Assembly (NCBI GenBank): GCA_947683425.1
Contig: CANTUQ010000159.1
Coordinates: 3,982,001-4,046,000, forward strand
Origin: Excoecaria cochinchinensis
Lineage: Eukaryota; Streptophyta; Magnoliopsida; Malpighiales; Euphorbiaceae
Direction: 5' to 3'
DNA length: 64,000 bases
The first letter of the stretch is position 1. Every line of letters begins with the position of its first letter. This document shows positions 1-10,491 of the stretch, in pieces. The position numbers and the translations under genes were made by a program. Below the pieces are notes generated by a model. The model ran no database searches, was not told the DNA's origin, and saw only the letters and a program-made list of their open reading frames with translations.

Positions 1-56
1 CGAGGTATTTTCAAATCGAAATCTCGAACCATAAACGTCCCCAGTGGAGTCGCCAC
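1..56 (-). other. Element A: start of leader next to its 5' LTR
   Basis: These bases are the beginning of the internal region of an LTR retrotransposon (element A) lying on the minus strand. Its body continues beyond the left edge. The sequence matches, in reverse complement, the leader that follows the primer-binding site in elements C and E (for example near 27620-27660). Nothing coding is visible. Confidence 0.8.
38..55 (-). promoter_or_regulatory. Element A primer-binding site (tRNA-Arg type)
   Basis: On the minus strand this reads TGGCGACTCCACTGGGGA and lies one base inside the LTR end. A PBS starts with TGG, the complement of the tRNA CCA tail. The remainder is complementary to a plant tRNA-Arg 3' end as I remember it, which is the primer known for the Tat/Ogre lineage. 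The same 18 bases occur at 3205, 27659 and 46884. Confidence 0.85.
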
Positions 57-504
57 TGTGAGGCGAGCCGGATCCCCGCGGCCGCCCATGGGACTGCCCG
101 CTCGAGGGCGATCGGGGCATTTGTGGGTCTGTTGATAGCTAGCAATAAATCGCAAGAGCGTCTATGTTGGGCAACAAGGAGGTTTCATGGAGTCGCCACC
201 CAATAGAACATTGGGAAAGTTACTCTCGCCTCGGAGAGCCTAAGACTGCGCTTTGTATCCATTTTGGGCCAGCCAGAGGGGTCTTAGAAGGTAAACCTCT
301 CGCCCTAAGGAGCCTAGGATTAGCGCTAAAGTCTCGTGGCACAAAAAGGTGTCTTGGAGGGTAGACCTCTAGCCTCTTTGAGCCCAAAGACCAGAGCTGG
401 GTCCGGGATTTCTCATCTATTTCTACCTCGGTTATTTTATGATCAAATTTTAATTATCATTAATTCGCTCACTCTCCACACGATGCAATTAATTAAAGGC
501 GCAT
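57..504 (-). repeat. Element A 5' LTR, segment 1 of 3 (R/U5 side)
   Basis: This LTR end starts TGTGAGGCGAG on the plus strand and is interrupted at 504 by element B. The LTR resumes at 14907 and, after element C, at 30264. Removing B and C gives an LTR of about 2.06 kb. The U5 part closely resembles the U5 of B and C, including the TGGAGTCGCCA motif (188-198) beside a CCCAAT/ATTGGG hairpin. The U3 part of A (segment 3) is very different from B and C, so the LTR looks mosaic. The short antisense reading frame here is a by-product of the repeat-rich U5. Confidence 0.85.
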
Positions 505-754
505 TGTAGACACCGGGTCCCGAGTAGCCAAGATCAGGATTGCCCAATAATGAAGTTAAGTGTGCCGATCTATAGGGAAAAAGAATGGAGTTGGAAGTGA
601 TGATTTCCTTGTCGATTTATTGTTTTAAAATTAAATAAAAATGTATTTCAAAAATATTTTTAAAGTATTTTAAAATTTATTTTGTGAGGAAAAAAGTGAG
701 TTTTTAAATTATTATATTTTATAGGAATTTAAAAAATAAATAAATTCCGCGCGA

Positions 755-838
755 GGGACGGGCTGCCCGTCGGTCGCGCCTACGCACGGGCAGGCCGTTG
801 GTCGCGCCTACGCACGGACAGGCCATCGGTCGGCCCCT
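755..838 (+). promoter_or_regulatory. GC-rich dyad island in the element B LTR
   Basis: A GC-rich patch stands in otherwise AT-rich DNA. It opens with the dyad GACGGGC-T-GCCCGTC, followed by tandem units of about 28 bp built on GGTCGCGCCTACGCACGGGC. The 3' LTR copy (about 12420-12486) has fewer units. Similar GACGGGC/GTCGG islands occur in the LTRs of A, C and F and in F's internal promoter, which suggests an upstream regulatory module. Factor binding is inference. Confidence 0.5.
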
Positions 839-1684
839 CCGCGCCCCTGTTCGTCCGTTTTGCCTATTTTGGCCATAACTTCTTCATTTTAAATGCTTTT
901 TAACTCTTTTTTTTTGCAAGATTTAATTCAAAAAGCCTTCTATCTTTCAACCCAATAAATTCAGTGATTTTTTGCAATTATGGGAATTAAATTAATTTAA
1001 TTTCTTAATTAAAAAAATCTGAATTTTAAGGGGAATAAAAAGAGTTTTTTAGTGGGAATTAGGGGGGATTTTCTTTAGAAAAATATTTTTCTTCTTCTTT
1101 TTTCTTTCAAGAACAAATTCTCTCAATTTCTAAAGAAATTTCTAGCAATTATTAAGGAAAAAAATAACTATTTTTGTTCTTGAAAATTTTCTTATTTTCA
1201 ATCAAACAATTTTCTATTTTGAGACAAACAAATTAATTGTTTGTTCTTGAGTAAAATTCATCTTTCAATATTTTATTTTTTCTTCTAATCATATTTTTTC
1301 AAATCAAGACAAGGAATTGGATTATCTACCTTCATCTCTTCAAGATAAATTTTGAGGGTAAACATTTTTGGCTCAATTTCTTAGTTTAATTTTAATTTGT
1401 CTTTTTATTTTTAATTAACTAGTTAACATGTAAATTCTTTTAGTTTTATTATTTTCTTCTTATTTCTTGTTTTTTATTTTCTAATTAACTAATCAACATG
1501 TAAATTCTTTTAGATCTATTATTTAATTGTTCATATTTCTTTTTTTTTTTTTAATTGTTCATACTATTATTTTTTTGTTCTTATCTCTTCTTTAATTGTT
1601 CATGCTATTACTTTTGTTCATATTATTTTTATTTAATTGTTCATATTGTTCATATTATTCATGTTGTTTATATTGTTCATCTTC

Positions 1685-1685
<1 letters not shown>

Positions 1686-1766
<81 letters not shown>
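1686..1766 (+). repeat. (TTA)n-(GTT)n microsatellite in LTR
   Basis: About 16 ATT units are followed by about 11 GTT units. A trinucleotide run stands at the equivalent place in the LTRs of B, C, D and E. Its length and composition differ between the two LTRs of B (pure ATT then ATTCTT in the 3' copy). Confidence 0.95.
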
Positions 1767-3044
1767 ATTATGTTTGATTGTTCATATTCTTTATTATTAT
1801 TATTATTGTATTTGATTGTTCATATTCTTTGTTATTATTGTGTTATTATTATTGTAGTTATTACCATCATCAGTATTATTATTATCATTATCCTTATTCT
1901 TGTTTAATTTTATTATTACTATTATTATTTATTTCTTATGCATGTTGATTTTATTATTACTTTTGCTTTTTATACATGTTGCTATTATTAATATGTTTTA
2001 TGCATGCTGAATTTTATATGTATTATACTTTTTATGCATGATTGGATATTATTGTTGTTATTTATGTCTTTATGCATGTTAAATTCTATCATCATTATTT
2101 TATGCTTGTTTTTGCATGTTGAATTTTATTATTATCATGTTATTTTTTTTTATGCATGTTGATTTTGTTAATTTGTTATATTGCATATTTATTATGTCAT
2201 TTTAATTGGCTTATCATATATGATGCACATTTGTTTGCCTTAATTTAATTATTTTCAAGTCATATGTTTAATTATTTTTATACTAACTTCATTTTTATTT
2301 GTTTGTTTTATTTTCATTTTTCAATACTTATTTTTCATATGTGAGTTTTTGTCAAGTGGGAGCCCATGGAGATTTGAAGATCCACTTGGGAGTTGTTTAT
2401 TATTTTTGTTGCTTTTTATTATTTTGGTTTAATTGATTATTATGTAATTTGTAATAATAAATTTATTTCCATGCACATTAATTAAGAAAATCACCAAAAA
2501 TATTTCTATTAAACTAAATCGGATTTTATTTAATAAAAATGGGACCAATGTCGTAGATTTTTCATCTAAAGTAAATTATCACTTTAAAATTATTTTCTTA
2601 AATTATGCATGAGAGGACCAACGTTCTCATTTTTAATAAATAGCCCCATTTATGTATGATTTGCATTTTATTTACAAATGGGGGTTGTATTCCGCCCCTA
2701 GTTTTATTGTAATTTATTTTACTTTATTTATCGCTTTTATTATATGATTGATATGCGTTTAATTAAATTGCTTTAAAATTGAATGAGAAAAGGCATGAAA
2801 TACTAAATTCAAAACTCGATTATAAACTTAACCAAGGTATGAATAAATGGGGAGTCCCGAACTTTCTCTGGTCTTTGGGCTCAAAGAGGCGAGAGGTTTA
2901 CCCTCCAAGACACCTCTTGTGTTACGAAACTTGGCGTTAATCCTAAGCTCCTTAGGGCGAGAGGTTTACCTTCCAAGACCCCTTTGGCTGGCCCAAAATG
3001 GATACTAAGCGCAGTCTTAGGCTCTCCGAGGAGAGAGAAACTTT

Positions 3045-3072
3045 CCCAATGTTCTATTGGGTGGCGACTCCA
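3045..3072 (+). promoter_or_regulatory. U5 hairpin plus second tRNA-Arg-complementary core
   Basis: CCCAAT (3045-3050), a 5-base loop and ATTGGG (3056-3061) form a perfect 6-bp stem. It is followed immediately by TGGCGACTCCA (3062-3072), which equals the first 11 bases of the PBS at 3205. The arrangement recurs in every LTR family of the window. Its function is unknown; pairing to the tRNA primer in a second place is one possibility. Confidence 0.6.
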
Positions 3073-3204
3073 TGAAACCTCCTTGTTGCACAACATAGAC
3101 GCACTTGCGATTTATTGCAAGCTGTTAACGGACCCTCAAGTGCCCGATCGCCCTCAAGCGGGAGGTCATAGGGGCGGCCGAGTGGACATCCGGCCGCGTC
3201 ACAG

Positions 3205-3222
3205 TGGCGACTCCACTGGGGA
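3205..3222 (+). promoter_or_regulatory. Element B primer-binding site (tRNA-Arg type)
   Basis: TGGCGACTCCACTGGGGA lies one base after the LTR end CA. It begins with TGG and is complementary to a tRNA-Arg 3' end, as known for Tat/Ogre elements. Confidence 0.9.
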
Positions 3223-4119
3223 GCTTTGAGACTTCCCTTTGAAAGTACCTTGGTTAAAATTTACAATTGAGTTTTAATTTAAAAATTTTATCTCTTTTAA
3301 AATTGCAGTGCATCTATGCTAGAGTCTTAGATTATGCTAGTTTGGTCCCTATTTTAACCCCGGTGCGTTCCCGAAGCACGACCCTATTTTTACTCAATTT
3401 AGGGAAGTGTCAAGGATAATCACCAGCCCAAGCCTCGTACCATCAAGGTATATCAAATGGTGACCCAATCGATCGTTATACTCGTGATGAGCTAGACCAG
3501 TTGGCAGGGACCATGCTTGGGTAGCCTTAAAGTATCACTACCTTTAACCAAAGCTCATGTAATGGCAATAGATACTTCCACTAGGTGAAATGTACCGTAA
3601 TACCGTGCTTGCTACCTGGGCCATCATATATTGAACAAAATCGCTTAAATTAAGTGGTCTCCATCAAAGGCTTTCATGCCCCGGTGGGCCCATCTTGATT
3701 TAATTGAGGTGTTTAAATACATAATGGCCAAACACACATATGTATGTACATGAGATAAGAGCTGTTATGCTGCCGATTTTCCACCGTGCACCATACGCGT
3801 CTAATGGGTTCCCTGTTAACCCTTTAATAAAGCCCACCTAGGAAAGAGACTATGCTACCTCGTGTGTGGGAGAGATAAGGTTAGAAGGATCTATCTGCTT
3901 GCATGTGTTTGTCTATGATGCATCAGCACGACCATGCATTGCACTTCAATCATGCATCATCCTAACGAGGTGTATTTTTCAGCCATCATAGATTCACCCG
4001 GGTGGTTTAGGGGTCCCGACGGTCGGTTGAGAAGGATTCCACTCTTGTTACTAGAGCTAGTTCAGAGTTCAGTTTCTCTTTCAGAGGGTAGTGAGACTTT
4101 CTCTTCAGAATCATCAAGC
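3223..4119 (+). other. Element B untranslated leader
   Basis: No gene is seen between the PBS and the inferred gag start. The leader is strongly conserved with C (27658-26737), E and F, more so than the gag N-terminus. It contains small hairpins, for example CCCTA (3382-3386) with TAGGG (3400-3404), which is extended to CCCTAT/ATAGGG in F. Just before gag a pyrimidine run ends in AG (3981-3982). The same pyrimidine-CAG stands at this place in C, E and F and may be a 3' splice site. An open frame extends upstream to 3934, but cross-family comparison favours the ATG at 4120. Confidence 0.65.
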
Positions 4120-7100
4120 ATGTCTAATCCAGCCAGTGGGTCTGATGCAACCAGGGCTATAATTGCCGAGGAAGTGGGGAGAAAAATGGAAGAGTTTGAG
4201 GCTAGAATGATGGCCATGATGGGCAATCTTGCCACTACCATAGCTGGGCAACAAGTTGCTACTGCTCCTATCAGGGGACCAGATGAACAAGGGGCTGTTA
4301 GGGAGGATCCCCCTGCTATAGTTGACCCACCTGCGGTTGAGCAAAGAGCACCAGCACCTGTTGAGCGTAGAGAAGGCCCGAGATCTGAGGTTGACCTCTG
4401 GGAAGATGAGCAAGAGGAACAGATGGTAGCAAAGGGAAAGTCACCCAAGCTGGAGGAAGCAATGTGGAGAAAGATGGAGGAGAGGTTTGAGGCTATGACA
4501 AGGATGATGACGGTAGGAAGGGGAATGAACCCGGAAGATCGTGAGTTGGATGGAGATGATCTGGGCCCCCAGAACTTCAAGATGCCTGATATCCCAAAAT
4601 TTGATGGCACTTCTGACCCTGCTGCACACATCAAGCAGTATTCACTGGTCATGAAAGGGACAACTTTAACGAGAAAGCAGAAGATAGAGTACTTTTGCTT
4701 GAGTCTCACAGGAGCTGCCGTCGATTGGTATCATGGGTTGGACAGGAGGTCCAAAGAAGACTGGGACTTGTTGACTGAAGAGTTCCTAAAGCAATACGAT
4801 TGCAGTACCCGCATGGAGGTCACAATGAAGGATCTAGAGTTGTTACAGCAGAAGGCTGGGGAGTCTTTTCATGAATACCTCACCCGGTGGAGGAACCGGG
4901 TTATGGAGATGAAGCGCAAACCCGATACACCTAATCAGATTCGATTATTCATTCGGAATGCCAGCCCATATCTGAGAGATGGACTTAAAATGAAAGGGCT
5001 GAAAGATTGGGAGTCCTTGAAGGACATTGCTATAGAGGCAGAAGGAGAGTATATGGCCAGAAGGGCAAGCAGTGAGGCTTATGCCAAGAAGGGCTACAGT
5101 AGTCAAGGTGCAACCAAGTCAGCTAGTTCCAGCAGTGGTAATAGAAATGGAAAGACAGCTGAGGTGTCAGCAATAGGAATGAATCAGAGGTACTTCTCGA
5201 ATTTGGGTAGGCCTTTGTCATGGGTACTGAAGAGATTGATGAAGGAGGGGAAGCTACAACCCCTACCACCTAGGCCAGCTAGGACCCAAGGGGAGCCAGG
5301 GCATAAAGAGCACGAATACTGTGCCTTTCACCAGCATACCGGGCATCTGACAGACAATTGCTATAGGCTGAGGCACCAGATATAGGATCTGATTGATAGT
5401 AAGCAGATCACCGATCCTCAAAAGAGAGAAAGCAAGAAGAAGGCTAATTTCAATGCTGTGCCACCACCTGTCTTTATGGTTGGGTCTAGCCTACCAGAAT
5501 GGCATGTGATGCAGGATTTATATGGAAACCAGTACGTCGCTATCACTCGCCCTGAGGCAAGTGAAGAAGGGATTCCCGTGGCGACAATAGACTGTTGGTC
5601 CACTAGTGAGAGTGGAGATGAAGAAGATGAAGAGAAAGATGGAGAATTCTCGGATCCATGGGATTCGGAAGAGGAGGAAAGAGTTGAGGCTGTAATAAGA
5701 AGTGGGCGAGTGGTCCCAGAAGTTGAGAAGCCACATGACCCAGCGCAATCACCTATAGAAAAGGAGCCGGAAGAAAGTGCCATAGTGAAGCAGCTGAAAA
5801 AGACCACGGCTCAGATATCAATTTGGGACCTTTTGAGACAGTCCCCCTCCCACAGACAGAAGTTGGTTGAGGCATTAAGTGAGTCCACTGTAGCCACTAC
5901 CATTTCTCCATCTGAGCTGCTAGACCTTGTAAAAGGGGGATCCGGAGAGAAACTGGTGTTTTCTGACGCAGACTTACCGGTAGAGGGCCGCAATCACAAT
6001 CAGCCGCTGTACATCAAGGCTCAAATTAATGACAAGCATACCGCTTGTGTTATGGTTGATGATGGCTCATCCATAAATGTTTGCCCCCTAGTGGTACTTC
6101 AGGCTTTTGGGCTGGACGAGAGTATGTTGAGTAAGTCTGATCTGACCATCACAGCCTACGATAATTCTCGAAGACATGCATCAGGAACATTCAGAGCTCT
6201 AGTTAGGACTGGGCCTATTGAGACGGAGGCAGAGTTTGTGGTCTTGCCTATCCCAGCCAATTTCTCAGCCTTATTGGGAAGACCGTGGTTCCATAAATTG
6301 GGAGGAGTACCATCCACCCTACATCAAATGGTAAAGATACCTCATAAAGGGGAGGTGGTGATCATTAAAGCAGCAAGAGAGAACCAAGTGTCTGCCTTGG
6401 GGATCTCTAATCAGCTATTTAGTGGCTTCCATGTATCAGTAATTGGTGAGGAGCAGGGCTTGGCAGGTAGCCCTTAGGTGATGAACATGATGAAGAAGAT
6501 GCACTTCCCCCCAGGGGCCGGATTGGGTAGAAATTCGCAGGGGTTGCAAGATGCCATCACAATGCCAGGCCAGAAAGATCGGAAGGGTCTGGGCTACAAA
6601 GGAGAGCATGGCAGGAAAAAAGTATCAGAGAAAATCCCCAATATTTCAAAGAGTTTTGTTCCCTCATTTTCAGTCTGTGCCTATATTGGAGAAGAAGAGC
6701 TTCAGTGGGTGGATGGAAAGATCATTCCAGGGTTTGAAATTTTTAATGATGTCTTCGACTGGGATGTTGGAGTTATCAAGTCCGCAGAGAACTTTTGGGA
6801 TGAGGAGATCATGACTCAGTGCAGTGTCTGGGATAGGGATGAGCCTGAGGAGATTGTCACTGATAAGCTGTTAGCTACCAGGTTGAAAGGAAAGGAAAAG
6901 ATGGTAGAGCCAGAACTAGAGATTGAAGACTTGAAGATCTCATCGGAGGTAGTTGAAAAGCCTCCACCAAGCCAAGAAGTTAGAGTCCAGTCGGCTGCAG
7001 CATCATCATCGACAGAAGATGAAGGCAATAGTTGTTTAGATACTATTTTTATGCCATAACTTTTTAATGACAATGTTAATTTTTCTGATTACATCAATGA

Positions 7101-10100
7101 GATCAATAACTTCGCTTACTTGTGTGATGTTTTTGATGATTTCATTTCTCATAATCATAAACATGATGCATTCATTTTTGACATTAACTCAACTAGCACA
7201 ACTGCATTTAATCTCAGAACTTTGGAGAATCCAAAGGAAATTTTGATAGCATCAGATATAACTCCTGAAGAGAGGCTAAAATTTGAGAGAATATTAAAAA
7301 AATATGAAAAAGTCTTTGCCTGGACCTACGAGGACATGCCAGGAATTGATCGAGATGTAGCCGAACATGCCATTCCAACGTACCTAGAGAGTAAACCGGT
7401 CAAGCAAAAGCTCAGAAGACTTAGGCCGGAATGGGCTCAGAAGGTGAAAGAGGAGATCCATAAGCAGATTGAGGCTAAGTTTCTACTGGAGGTTAAATAC
7501 CCGACGTGGCTGGCTAATGTGGTTCCTGTGGCTAAAAAGGATGAAAAAGTTCGAGTATGTGTGGATTATTGGGACCTGAACAAAGCCTGCCCGAAAGATG
7601 ATTTTCCTTTGCCTCATATTGAGGTGCTGGTAGACAGTACCGCTGCTTGCATGATGTACAGTTTCATGGATGGGTACGCAGGGTACAATCAAATCCTTAA
7701 CAAGATAATGGATCGGATTAAGACAGCCTTCATCACCGAGTGGGGTACATTTGCTTACCGAGTTATGCCTTTCGGACTAAAGAACGCAGGAGCAACCTAT
7801 CAGAGGATGGCCACCAGTGTTCTCAATGATTTGATCCACAAGGAAGTGGAGGTGTATGTTGACAACATGATGATCAAGTCAGCTACCAGAGAAGGTCACT
7901 TCAAGGCCTTGGAAAAGTTCTTTCAAAGGATCAATAAGTATGATCTACACCTCAATCCCAAGAAGTGCATTTTTGGAGTTACCTCGGGTAAGCTGTTAGG
8001 CCATGTGGTAAGCCAGAGGGGAATTGAAGTAGATCCTGACAAGGTCAGGGCCATCAGAGAGATGCCAGTGCCTCAAAAAGAGAAAGAGGTTAGAAGTTTC
8101 CTGGGAAAGCTTCAGTACATCAGCCGGTTTATTGCCAAGCTGGCTTCAGTATGTGAGCCCATCTTCAAGCTTCTTAGGAAGAATCAGCCGGTAGTGTGGA
8201 ATAATGATTGTCAATTGGCTTTTGGTACTATTAAGGATTATCTCCTGAATCCTCCAGTTTTAAGACCACCACGGCATGCCAAGCCACTAATCTTGTATCT
8301 GGCTATAGAAGACAATTCAGTGGGTGCCATGATGGCCCAGGAGGATGATTTTGGGGTAGAGTTTGCTGTCTACTATCTTAGCAAGAAATTCTTGACATAT
8401 GAAGCCAAATATGTGGAAGTGGAAAAGATTTGTTTAGCAGCTATTTGGGCTTCTAAGAAGTTGCGGCACTACTTTCATTCCTTCAGTGTGCAAGCGGTTA
8501 ACAAGCACAACCCGCTTAGGTACCTTCAGGAAGCACCCTCTCTGCTGGGAAAGATGGGAAGATGGTTACTACTGTTGCAGGAGTTCGATATCGAATACAT
8601 CACCAGGAAAACCATTAAAGGAAGAGCTGTAGCTGAGTTCTTGGCTGAGCATCCTATTGAGGGAGACCAATTCGAATACAATTTTCCAGATGAAGATGTC
8701 ATGGCCATAGCAGTACAAGGATGGCAGATGTTCTTTGATGGGGCAGTTAACAGTAAAGGGGCAGGAGCAGGGATCAATCTTACAACCCCGGATGGTGAGA
8801 AGTTGCCGTTAGCCAAAAAGTTGAGGTATAAGTTGACCAATAATGAAGCAGAATATGAAGCTTGCATCTTCGGATTGGAGGCATTGCTGGCTCTGGGGGC
8901 AAAGACTGCAGAAGTCTTCGGAGATTCTTCATTAGTAATCCATCAGATCAGAGGGGAATGGTCAGTTAAGGAAGAAAGGCTATTACCTTATGTGAAGCAT
9001 TTGAGAATGTTGAGTAGCCAGTTTCAGACTTGCACTTTTCATTTTGTTCACAGGGATGAAAATCATTTGGCTGATACTTTAGCGACTTTAGTGTCCATGT
9101 GGGATAATCCAACAGGGATTGCTATGAAACCCGTGCTAATCTCTAGCTCGGAAAAGCCTTGTTTTGAAGCTGAGCAGGTAATGGATGTTGGGGCCACCGA
9201 TGGAAACCCTTGGTACTACGACATTCAAAATTATTTGGAACGGTCAGTTTTTTCAGAGGAAGCCACTGAGAAAAACCAAAGGATGATTCGAAAGTTGTCC
9301 ACTCAGTTCATCAGTGTAAATGGCACTTTGTATAAAAGACAAGTCGATGGCATCCAGTTAAGATGTTTGGAGGAGAAAGAAGCTGAAAAGGTTATGGAAG
9401 AGGTTTATGCCGGAGTCTGTTGAGCTCACATGAATGGCTTAGCCTTAGCGAAGAAGATCATGCGCCAAGGATTCTATTGGCTTACAATGGATACAGATTG
9501 TTCAAAATATGTGAAGCAATGCCAGTTATGCCAGCAATACGCGAATTTAAGGCATGTCCCTGTTTCAGAGCTACATAATTTAACATCTCCATGGCCATTT
9601 GCAGCTTGGGGTATAGATATCATAGGTGAGATACGTCCTACAGCTTCTAATAGGCATAGATTCATTGTAGTCACCATTGATTATTTCACTAAGTGGGTCG
9701 AAGCTGAATCTTCCAAGAAGATTGATGCTAGGGATATGGCTAAGTTCATTGAGCGGAATTTGATATGCAGATATGGTCTCCCACACCATATTGTATCTGA
9801 TAATGGGGTGCAATTCTTAGCAGAAACTAAACAGATGCTTCAGAGGTATGGAATCCAACATCATAAGTCTTCTCCTTACCGTCCCCAAGCTAACGGTGCG
9901 GTTGAAGCGGCGAACAAGAATGTGAAAAGGATATTGGCCAAGATGGTTCAGAGCTATAAAGATTGGGCGGCAAAGCTACCTTTTTCACTCTGGGGTTATA
10001 GAACCACAATCAGAACCTCTACGGGGGCAACACCATTCTCTTTGGTATACGGAACCGAAGCAGTTCTGCAGGTTGAAATTGAGCTGAAATCCTTAAGGGT

Positions 10101-10455
10101 AGTCATGGAAGCCGAGATTCCAGAGACAGAATGGGCACAACAGCGATTGTTGCAGTTGAATCTGTTGGATGAAGATAGGTTGAGAGCCTATTATCACAAT
10201 CAGGTTTATCAGAAGAGACTAGCTCGGTCCTTTGGCAAGAAGGTACGGAAGCACCCCTTGAAAGAAGGGGATTTGGTCTTTAAGATGATGAGGCCGGGAG
10301 TGCCAGACATACGAGGAAAATTCAGGCCAACCTGGGAAGGTCCGTTCATTGTGAAAAAGTTGCTAACAAAGGGAGCAGCAATCTTGGCAGACAGCGATGG
10401 GAATGAGTTTAAAGACCCGGTCAATGTCGATAGACTAAAAAGGTTCCATGGCTAA
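4120..10455 (+). pseudogene. gag-pol: Element B gag-pol polyprotein, four in-frame stops
   Basis: A single frame of 2,112 codons, the same length as in C, encodes the retrotransposon polyprotein. In order it holds the gag core (around residues 207-228, KEDWDLLTEEF), a zinc-knuckle-like YC-H-GH-DNC (about 400-414), an aspartic protease with VDDGSS (about 646), RT, the classical RNase H, a second archaeal-type RNase H (about 1536, FFDGA... NEAEYEA) and an integrase (H-H-C-C zinc finger, WGIDIIGEI, DNGVQF, PQANGAVEA), then a GPF module. There is no chromodomain. The ATG at 4120 is chosen because C has it at the same place and E has an equivalent Met. Nonsense codons lie at 5383 (TAG), 6475 (TAG), 7057 (TAA) and 9421 (TGA), with no frameshift. 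The RT motif reads YVDN (7855-7866) instead of YVDD, which should abolish catalysis. It is non-functional but well preserved. Confidence 0.95.
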
Positions 10456-10491
10456 AGACAAAAAAAATAAAAAGAAGAGAATAAATGCCCC

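Larger units (their letters stand above)
505..3203 (+). repeat. Element B 5' LTR
   Basis: The LTR starts TGTAGACACCGGGTCCCGAG and ends GCGTCACA, about 2.7 kb. The U3 is AT-rich and holds a small GC-rich island (755-838) and a TTA/GTT microsatellite (1686-1766). The R/U5 side, from about 2860, contains internal repeats of the type 'gcgagaggtttacc...ccaagac', a hairpin and a second tRNA-Arg-like motif. I could not place a TATA box with confidence. The translated poly-Leu and poly-Ile frames over the microsatellite are not genes. Confidence 0.93.

Noticed and set aside
1555..1907. Open frames of poly-Leu, poly-Ile and poly-Tyr (also 13203-13558, 16221-16534, 33893-34444, 41397-41758)
   Set aside because: They are translations of trinucleotide microsatellites in LTRs, open in all three frames, without start context or homology.
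2881..3096. A recurrent 66-71-residue frame starting MLGNKEVSW or a variant such as MLCNKEVSW (also at 164, 14578, 15033, 27786; a truncated form at 46622)
   Set aside because: It is the antisense of the U5 repeats and hairpins. It recurs because U5 is copied in every LTR. It has no upstream promoter or codon-level conservation that I can show.
4062..4709. Long antisense frames over gag (215-218 codons, also 26147-26803)
   Set aside because: They are shadows of the gag reading frame (serine-rich antisense of an acidic coding region), with no start context or known domain.
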